Below, in pieces: positions 28,897 to 34,785 of a stretch of DNA of 34,785 nt (the first letter of the stretch is position 1; each line of letters starts with the position of its first letter). Position numbers and translations under genes: made by a program. Below the pieces are notes generated by a model, which worked only from the letters and a program-made list of their open reading frames with translations, had not been told where the DNA came from and did not search any database. The stretch is from Nanobdellota archaeon (GTDB taxonomy: Archaea; Nanobdellota; Nanobdellia; Parvarchaeales; Parvarchaeaceae), in the NCBI GenBank assembly GCA_021851145.1, contig JAJZJK010000005.1, forward strand, positions 1-34,785. Reading direction: 5' to 3'.

Positions 28897-29520
28897 TTAT
28901 CTAAGGTTATCTGGTGTCAAGATTTGCATATCTTTGTACATATCAATAAATTTTGGGTGCTCTACTACAAATATAGAATTAGAATCTGTTGGGTAGACAT
29001 GCCAGCAGGTAGGAAACCCTCTGCTGTCTATTCTAGAATTTGGCAATACATATTCTCTCTCAACTGAAAGATTAAAAGGATTTTTAAATTTCATTTTTAT
29101 ATTCAATGGAAGCTGTAATGAATTCATTTCCATTTGTTTATTATCGATACCAATAAAAATTTTGTTGATTATATTGAAAATATTTTTCTTTTTATTACTT
29201 TCATTATTCAAGATATAACTGCCATAAAAATCATCAGAATCATCACCTTCGGAAAAAACTTCTAGATTTTTTGGGAATGTATTCTTAGAGATATATGCAG
29301 TTGCTTCGTCTCTAAGTATATCAAAATTAATATATGCATGAATTCTTTCCAATTTACTTTCTTCTTTAGAGATTAGAAAATACTCTGTTTTTAAATTTTT
29401 AGAGTATTCAACATCATAAACAGATAAATCTACGGACATTTCTTTTCTTTCAAGCTTGTAGCTTTTAAGCCTCTTTCCTGAATTAAGCAGTTCTTCTAAA
29501 CCTATTTCCATACCTCTCAA
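28897..29520 (-). CDS. Hypothetical protein
   Basis: 207-aa ORF, no recognised domain. Confidence 0.65.
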   Translation of the reverse strand: MRGMEIGLEELLNSGKRLKSYKLERKEMSVDLSVYDVEYSKNLKTEYFLISKEESKLERIHAYINFDILRDEATAYISKNTFPKNLEVFSEGDDSDDFYGSYILNNESNKKKNIFNIINKIFIGIDNKQMEMNSLQLPLNIKMKFKNPFNLSVEREYVLPNSRIDSRGFPTCWHVYPTDSNSIFVVEHPKFIDMYKDMQILTPDNLR

Positions 29521-29544
29521 AGACTAAAAGAGGTATATATATTT

Positions 29545-30198
29545 TTAGTAGTAAGTGTGTCTAGAACGCTTTGGCTTTTTTGTAAGAGCTATAAAGACAA
29601 GAGGATAGCTTATAATCAATACAAATGAAAAGAAATAGGAGATGTATGGTAAGTTTTCAAGAATAGAAACAACTATGCCTAGAAGAACAAAAAGCGCAAA
29701 TAGGTACCACCAATTCCCAAAGGTTATACTCCAACTTCTCTTTAAAGCTTCTATAGGGCTCTTTTCCTCTACAACTGAAGAAACCGGCGCAAGAATCAGC
29801 TTGAAAATCAGGTATATCCCCGGAATTATAAATGCTATAAGCCCTGCAAGAATTATTATACCAGTTAAAAAGGTTGTAGCAATCAAAGCGGGGAATCTTT
29901 TTACTGCTTTGTTGATGATTTTGTTAATAGGCTGCTTTTTATTTACTATTCTTATAAAAACCATTCCACTCATAAAAGTGCTTACAAGAAAAATGACAAC
30001 TGCGTATACCAGAATAAAATACATGTTTGAAACGTTTATGCTGGTAATATCCAGAGCAGTTAAGTGTATATTATAGGAAGAATAAATGCTAAAAGCAATT
30101 GAGATTATAGCATATATCAACGCCAAACCAAATAATAGTGGATCTACAAAAAGCAGAACAAAGCTCTTTTTAAAAATTTGAATTATGTCAAATGCCAT
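29545..30198 (-). CDS. Multi-TM membrane protein
   Basis: Several hydrophobic spans; SPIEALKRSWSITFGNWWYLFALFVLLGIV. Confidence 0.8.
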   Translation of the reverse strand: MAFDIIQIFKKSFVLLFVDPLLFGLALIYAIISIAFSIYSSYNIHLTALDITSINVSNMYFILVYAVVIFLVSTFMSGMVFIRIVNKKQPINKIINKAVKRFPALIATTFLTGIIILAGLIAFIIPGIYLIFKLILAPVSSVVEEKSPIEALKRSWSITFGNWWYLFALFVLLGIVVSILENLPYISYFFSFVLIISYPLVFIALTKKPKRSRHTYY

Positions 30199-30252
30199 TT
30201 AGATTTTATTATATTATGGTATAAATAACTGTATAATTAATAAATAACTCAA

Positions 30253-30618
30253 ATGACTCATAGTAACATGGAAGAACTGCTAGTTGTGATATATGGTACA
30301 CACCCTAAAAGCAAGAAATTATACGCAGAAGCCGAAAAGATAATAAACTTGATAAGAGAAAAAGGCAGTGTAACAAGAGAGGAACTTGCTAACTCACTCA
30401 ACATAGACCTAAATTCGCAAAACGGTAAAAAGCATTTTTATAACCTTGTATCCCCAATGTTCAACATAATATTGGTATCAGAACATAGGGGCAAGACTGT
30501 TTATTACAGGCTTTCATATGATTTGTTTAGGGTTTACATAGACGGAATAAGAAGAAAGGCAAAATATTACTTAGTAAAGAACGCAGACAGTGTAAATGAG
30601 GACATTGATCAGCAATGA
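30253..30618 (+). CDS. Winged-helix DNA-binding-like protein
   Basis: INLIREKGSVTREELANSLNIDLNSQNGKKHFYNLVSPM...RGKTVYYRLS; overlaps next ATG by 4 nt. Confidence 0.7.
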   Translation: MTHSNMEELLVVIYGTHPKSKKLYAEAEKIINLIREKGSVTREELANSLNIDLNSQNGKKHFYNLVSPMFNIILVSEHRGKTVYYRLSYDLFRVYIDGIRRKAKYYLVKNADSVNEDIDQQ

Positions 30619-31139
30619 AATATTATTCTGGAACAGGCGATAAAGGAAAAACAGATATAGCCAACAGACGAATAGGGAAAGATAAAGAAATAATAGAGTT
30701 AATAGGCACTTTGGATGAGCTTAACGCGTTTATAGGATTTGCTTTATCAAATACCAAATACCTAGATATAAATAGCATACTTAAAAAGGTCGAAAAGAGA
30801 ATTTATGCCATAAGCGCATGTGTCTCGGGTTATGCAACATTAGTTAAAAGAGAAAAAATAGAAATAGGGAAAAAAGACGTTGAGGATCTTGAAAATGATA
30901 TAAACTCAATTTCAAATGAAATTGAAGATATAGTAAAATTCATTTACCCAAACGGAAGCGAATCTGCCAGCATATTAAATATTTGCAGGACTGTTGCAAG
31001 AAAAGCTGAGAGATATGCTGTTAAATCAAAGATAAATAATGGTAGTGTAATTGCTTACCTTAACAGACTTTCTTCATTATTATTCGTTTTGTCTAGAGTA
31101 GTTAACAAAAGAGACGGGTTTAAAGAAGAATTTTTCTAG
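30615..31139 (+). CDS. ATP:cob(I)alamin adenosyltransferase (PduO/MMAB type)
   Basis: YYSGTGDKGKTDIANRRIGKDKEIIELIGTLDELNAFIGFAL...FIYPNGSESASILNICRTVARKAER. Confidence 0.92.
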   Translation: MKYYSGTGDKGKTDIANRRIGKDKEIIELIGTLDELNAFIGFALSNTKYLDINSILKKVEKRIYAISACVSGYATLVKREKIEIGKKDVEDLENDINSISNEIEDIVKFIYPNGSESASILNICRTVARKAERYAVKSKINNGSVIAYLNRLSSLLFVLSRVVNKRDGFKEEFF

Positions 31140-31141
31140 GA

Positions 31142-31657
31142 TTAAGCTACTACTACCCTAGTCTGTATGCCTAATTTCTTACTCATTTTTAATGCTGCAT
31201 CTTTTGCAGCTGTTAAATTAGCCTTGTCAACATGTATCTCAAATATACGCTTACCTGCTGCCAATCTTGCTGCAAGACCTATAGGCTTACCGAAAGATTT
31301 CTGCATACCTGATGAGAAACGGTCCGCGCCTGCTCCCGTAGCCAACTTGTGCTCTCTAAGAACTTGATGTGGGTAAGCCACAACCACTATATGAAAATTC
31401 TGATCAGTTATCCTGTCTGTAAGGTATTTGTTTGCAACTATCCTTGCGGATTCAATTGCATTGTCCCTTAACTGAAGCGACTTTTCTGAGATAAGAAAAA
31501 CTTTGCTATCAAACTCTCTTTTCGGATTTCCGGAATGATACTGTGTTATTTTTGGCCTCTGTGCAATTTTTATGTAGCTTTTTGTCTTATACTTAGACTT
31601 TCTAGTGTAAGGGATTTTAAGTTCTTTATACGATCTTCCAGGTCTTAATTTTACCAT
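31142..31657 (-). CDS. rpl10e: 50S ribosomal protein L10e
   Basis: KLRPGRSYKELKIPYTRKSKYKTKSYIK...FHIVVVAYPHQVLREHKLATGAGADRFSSGMQKSFGKPIG. Confidence 0.97.
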   Translation of the reverse strand: MVKLRPGRSYKELKIPYTRKSKYKTKSYIKIAQRPKITQYHSGNPKREFDSKVFLISEKSLQLRDNAIESARIVANKYLTDRITDQNFHIVVVAYPHQVLREHKLATGAGADRFSSGMQKSFGKPIGLAARLAAGKRIFEIHVDKANLTAAKDAALKMSKKLGIQTRVVVA

Positions 31658-31658
31658 T

Positions 31659-31859
31659 TTACTTCTTACCCTCTTTTTTCTTTGAAAAATCTATTGTAAC
31701 CTTTCCAGATAATTTGATTGGCTCTTTTATACTTGGAAGCTTTATCTCTAGATTATCAAGATCAAGTGAAAACCGCTTATTTCTGCCACCAATCATCCCT
31801 AATAGCATCTGTGGAAGCATTCCAAACAGTTTGTTATTTCCATCTTCTTTCTTTTCCAT
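31659..31859 (-). CDS. Small hypothetical protein, paralogue of 31952-32176
   Basis: MEKKED...FSLDLDNLEIKLPSIKEPIKLSGKVTIDFSKKKE. Confidence 0.75.
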   Translation of the reverse strand: MEKKEDGNNKLFGMLPQMLLGMIGGRNKRFSLDLDNLEIKLPSIKEPIKLSGKVTIDFSKKKEGKK

Positions 31860-31951
31860 AGAGTTATTATATATTAACTTACATTTATAAACATTTATAC
31901 TTTAGTTTATAAACCTTACAAAGAGATTACACAAAAAATTAATATTAAAAT

Positions 31952-32176
31952 TTACTGTTTTTTGTTGCTGTCTTCTTTATTCTTACCGGAAAAATCTAAA
32001 TCAATTTTTGCGGAAAGCTTTACTGGATACTTCAAACCTGACATGTTTATCTCCAACTTATCTAGATTTATTGAAACTTTCCTAGGCTTGGATTTTTGCT
32101 CATTCATGTTATCTTTGATTACCTTAGCTATCCCAGTTATTGCGTCGTAAATGGCGTTGTCTTCTTTCTTTTCCAT
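31952..32176 (-). CDS. Small hypothetical protein, paralogue of 31659-31859
   Basis: MEKKED...VSINLDKLEINMSGLKYPVKLSAKIDLDFSGKNKE. Confidence 0.75.
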   Translation of the reverse strand: MEKKEDNAIYDAITGIAKVIKDNMNEQKSKPRKVSINLDKLEINMSGLKYPVKLSAKIDLDFSGKNKEDSNKKQ

Positions 32177-32350
32177 ATAATTATATCAAATTGATAGAAT
32201 ATATACTTAACTTATCCATTCAGTCATATAATTTGTTTGATGGCAGCCTTTTATAGAATGTTGAAAAATTTGGGTTATAAATGAAGAAATAGAGATTTAT
32301 TTGGAATTTTAAAAGTGAATTCATTTCGGACTTGATAAATATAATCAAAA

Positions 32351-32445
32351 CGTCAGGGATGGGGGTTGAACCCATTAAGGCTTGCGCCAACATGCTTTCC
32401 GTTACTGGATAGCAGGCATGCACCTTACCGTTCGGTCACCCTGAC
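32351..32445 (-). tRNA. tRNA-Ser(GCT) with probable 13-nt anticodon-loop intron (about 32397-32409)
   Basis: Acceptor GTCAGGG/CCCTGAC, G73; T arm ATGGG-TTCAACC-CCCAT; long variable arm; anticodon stem CATGC/GCATG encloses 20 nt CTGCTA-[TCCAGTAACGGAA]-A. Confidence 0.85.
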
Positions 32446-32533
32446 TTATTACAGATTAGAGTAACTAATCTATTTTAACTTATTGCTAATATAATTTTAT
32501 ACTAGTATTAATCTAAAAAATATCTTACTAAAT

Positions 32534-32796
32534 GACAGGCCATGGCTTCGAAATAGCTATCCATATAGAGAGTAACAACATTTTCTCCTTACAGTTTACC
32601 TACAAGCACGCTTCAGCTTAATTACAGTTGCTCCCTTCCGGGCCTGGCTGGGTTCTTAAACCAAAGCATCCTATAGGGCTGTAAATCTACGATAGCTTTG
32701 TTACTATGTATAGAGTCACTATCCCTCGGCCACGGTTCACTGCGCCTAAAGTCCATTTGCGCTGCAGGGAGGGACTAACTCCCCAGCTAGCCTGTC
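32534..32796 (-). ncRNA. Signal recognition particle (7S) RNA
   Basis: Helix 8 signature CCAGGCCCGGAAGGGAGCAACTG (32625-32648 on -); termini pair GACAGGC/GCCTGTC; TATA-like ttctataaag upstream. Confidence 0.92.
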
Positions 32797-32996
32797 AAAT
32801 ATTAGCTAATCTTTATAGAATAAATAGATATTACTGCTGACAGATGAAAAACGCATAAAGTATTTATTGCTTATTGCATTCGCAAGCAGCGTTGTTTAGC
32901 CATTTAAAATAGAGTGTAACCTTGTAGGTAGTACTTCTGCATATAATTTAAAAACATATAATTATTTATCACAGTGGTATTCATACTAAAAGTTAT

Positions 32997-33189
32997 GTGC
33001 CACAGGCCGATAATTCCCCTTGTAAAGTAGGATCCAAAAAAATATTGATCATAATGTTCCTAATAGGATTGGCTTCATCCATATTAGGTTGCATTGTCAT
33101 CAAAAATGACTGCAAAAAAGGTGCTTAGTATATTCATACGGCTTTTGTTTGGCATATTCATGTTTGGCTATCTACTAATTCTAGGATAA
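32997..33189 (+). pseudogene. Frameshifted small two-TM protein gene (43-aa ORF from GTG overlapping 27-aa ORF from ATG 33106)
   Basis: MPQADNSPCKVGSKKILIIMFLIGLASSILGCIVIKNDCKKGA* and MTAKKVLSIFIRLLFGIFMFGYLLILG*; dropping one A from AAAAAA (33114-33119) joins the frames. Confidence 0.45.
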
Positions 33190-33229
33190 GAAAAGATATC
33201 CTTTCAAGTTCAGCCGCTTAAAATCTTAT

Positions 33230-33871
33230 TTATTCTTTGGAAGACTTTGCATATAGCTTTAAGGGTATGGACTTGTCAATATACAATGTGTTGTCTGTCT
33301 CTGAAAGCAGGTTTCCTGATTTAATTTCTTTGCTTTTGAATAAACCTTTTTTATTTATTTCCTTCAATGAATAATTTGCGTTTGTATCGAATTCTGCTTT
33401 CACATTATTATCATAAATAAGTGTAAGCTCTAGCAAATTTTTTGCTGGTTTGTATTTTAAGCTTATTTGAGAGGTGTGCATATTCATATCACTATCCAAA
33501 GAATAAAACTCAATAGGCACATTCACTCCAGACTGGATAAATTTTATACTTTTGCTGTCTTTATTTTCTAGCCTGCCGGCAATAATATTGTCTGAATCTA
33601 GAAAGTTACGTATATTCGTTAAGTGATCGTCTATTTTGCCGTTACTTACAATGGGCTTAAAATAAGCAAAGTCACTTTTTATCTCAAATAAAATATTGCT
33701 GTTTGTCTTATCTCTATAAAGGGTAACCTCTAACATTCTTTTATGGCCTTTTTTTGTTACCATAAACTGCCCTGGAAACATGTCTGGCATGTCAAAAAAA
33801 TCTACTTCATCTCTATCATTGATGGGAAGCTCCCCCATATCAAGTATTATCTCGGTTAAATTAGGTGTCAT
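33230..33871 (-). CDS. Hypothetical protein
   Basis: 213-aa ORF with ATG, no recognised domain. Confidence 0.65.
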   Translation of the reverse strand: MTPNLTEIILDMGELPINDRDEVDFFDMPDMFPGQFMVTKKGHKRMLEVTLYRDKTNSNILFEIKSDFAYFKPIVSNGKIDDHLTNIRNFLDSDNIIAGRLENKDSKSIKFIQSGVNVPIEFYSLDSDMNMHTSQISLKYKPAKNLLELTLIYDNNVKAEFDTNANYSLKEINKKGLFKSKEIKSGNLLSETDNTLYIDKSIPLKLYAKSSKE

Positions 33872-33993
33872 TTATTTTTAATGAATAATACTATTATTAA
33901 TAGCTTCTCACTAAATAACTGGGAATTCCCAGTCTTTCACATGCTCATCTTTCTGCCCAAGATCTTTTTCTAGTTCAACCCTCTTTTCTATTG

Positions 33994-34050
33994 AGGCAAC
34001 TAAATCCCCAGCTAGCCTGTCAAATATAATTCTGATTCTGATAGGTTAAA
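33994..34050 (-). repeat. Degenerate partial duplicate of the SRP RNA 5' end and promoter
   Basis: 34005-34027 tccccagctagcctgtcaaatat equals 32780-32802 exactly; flanks gagg.actaa and TATA side weakly similar. Confidence 0.75.
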
Positions 34051-34131
34051 TAATTTTATGATTAGAAATTAAATTGATAGACAAAACTACAATTTAATAA
34101 AATTTAAGGATATTTATTTAAAAATATAATT

Positions 34132-34497
34132 TTAAAATCTCTTGAGAAAGGGTATAAATTGATCCAAGTCTTCAGCCAAATCTACACTCATTTTTTCATA
34201 TCCCTTTATGGCTTCTTTCCCTCTCTCAGTTATCCTGTACTGCTTTCTCGCTTTTTCCCCTTTATTTCCCTTGTTTACCGCTTCTATGTACCCAGAACTT
34301 TCCAACTGTGAAAGAGAAGGATAAACTGCTGCTGGCCCAGGCCTCCACATGCCATCAGTCTTTTCGAATATCTGTTCCATTATCTCAAAGCCATGCATTG
34401 GCTTATCCATTAATAATCTTAACATAAATGGTTGAAGCAGGCCTTTTGGGATAATATCAACATTAAAAGGCCCGCAGCGGCAACGTCTGCCTCTCAT
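34132..34497 (-). CDS. PadR family transcriptional regulator
   Basis: LQPFMLRLLMDKPMHGFEIMEQIFEKTDGMWRPGPAAVYPSLSQLESSGYIEA...KQYRITERGKEAI. Confidence 0.95.
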   Translation of the reverse strand: MRGRRCRCGPFNVDIIPKGLLQPFMLRLLMDKPMHGFEIMEQIFEKTDGMWRPGPAAVYPSLSQLESSGYIEAVNKGNKGEKARKQYRITERGKEAIKGYEKMSVDLAEDLDQFIPFLKRF

Positions 34498-34499
34498 AT

Positions 34500-34736
34500 T
34501 CAGCTACTTTCCTCATCGCTCTCTTCATCAGAACTGTTTTTAGAAAGCTCGTCTATCCTTTTATTGATAAACTTTATTTCTTCTTCCAGCTCATCTTTGT
34601 AGCTCTCGAGGTTTTCCTTCAAGTCTTTTTTCTCATATGACTCTTCGGTTCGCATTCGCATCATGCCATGCCTGCCCATTCCATTCATTTTTTTGTTTCC
34701 GCAGCCACAGCCGCATCCACTATTGTTCATTTCCAT
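34500..34736 (-). CDS. Cys/Met-rich small coiled-coil protein (DUF5320-like)
   Basis: MEMNNSGCGCGCGNKKMNGMGRHGMMRMR...YKDELEEEIKFINKRIDEL; SD gaggtgat; upstream of PadR. Confidence 0.7.
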   Translation of the reverse strand: MEMNNSGCGCGCGNKKMNGMGRHGMMRMRTEESYEKKDLKENLESYKDELEEEIKFINKRIDELSKNSSDEESDEESS

Positions 34737-34750
34737 ATTATATCACCTCT

Positions 34751-34768
34751 GATATAACTACTTATATC
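34751..34768. promoter_or_regulatory. Perfect inverted repeat, putative operator of the PadR operon
   Basis: GATATAA-CTAC-TTATATC, between TATA-like tttatact and the SD of the 34736 gene; second palindrome TACTAGTA at 34771-34778. Confidence 0.6.
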
Positions 34769-34785
34769 TCTACTAGTATAAATAC

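Noticed and set aside
29642-30076. 144-aa plus-strand ORF
   Set aside because: Antisense to a convincing multi-TM protein; composition is typical of a shadow ORF.
32220-32423. 67-aa minus-strand ORF
   Set aside because: Its start and much of its length overlap the tRNA-Ser gene.
32840-32996. Possible C/D-box sRNA or small hairpin RNA (gatgaaa..., ttgcattcgcaa)
   Set aside because: No convincing pair of C and D boxes and only a 4-bp hairpin; not supportable by eye.
34771-34778. TACTAGTA palindrome as an independent site
   Set aside because: Eight bp of AT-rich palindrome overlapping the TATA region is weak alone; kept only as part of the PadR operator region.
1-34785. CRISPR array, transposase, toxin-antitoxin or phage module
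   Set aside because: No regularly spaced repeats, DDE/HUH motifs or recognisable toxin/antitoxin pairs seen.

Overview
The window is AT-rich, gene-dense archaeal chromosome carrying mostly core information-processing genes: RFC clamp loader, Topo VI A/B, Elp3, FtsY, prefoldin alpha, L31e/L39e/S19e/L13/S9/L10e, Pelota and RNase P protein Rpp21. The mix of class III signal-peptide pilins, LamG surface proteins, DUF929, short core proteins and tight gene packing suggests a DPANN (ARMAN/Parvarchaeota/Micrarchaeota-like) genome; this placement is inference. RNA genes read directly from sequence: RNase P RNA (about 6687-6968, -), SRP 7S RNA (about 32534-32796, -), tRNA-Arg(CCT), tRNA-Ala(CGC) with encoded CCA, tRNA-Glu(CTC), and a probable intron-containing tRNA-Ser(GCT). 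CDSs missing from the ORF track are a partial pilin-like gene at the left edge, L39e (18474-18620), a 42-aa acidic protein (19784-19912) and a frameshifted small two-TM gene (about 32997-33189). I saw no CRISPR array, transposon or clear defence island. The strangest area is 32.5-34.1 kb, where the SRP RNA 5' end plus promoter is partly duplicated as a direct repeat 1.2 kb away, bracketing an orphan ORF, a frameshifted membrane gene and a start-less coding remnant.
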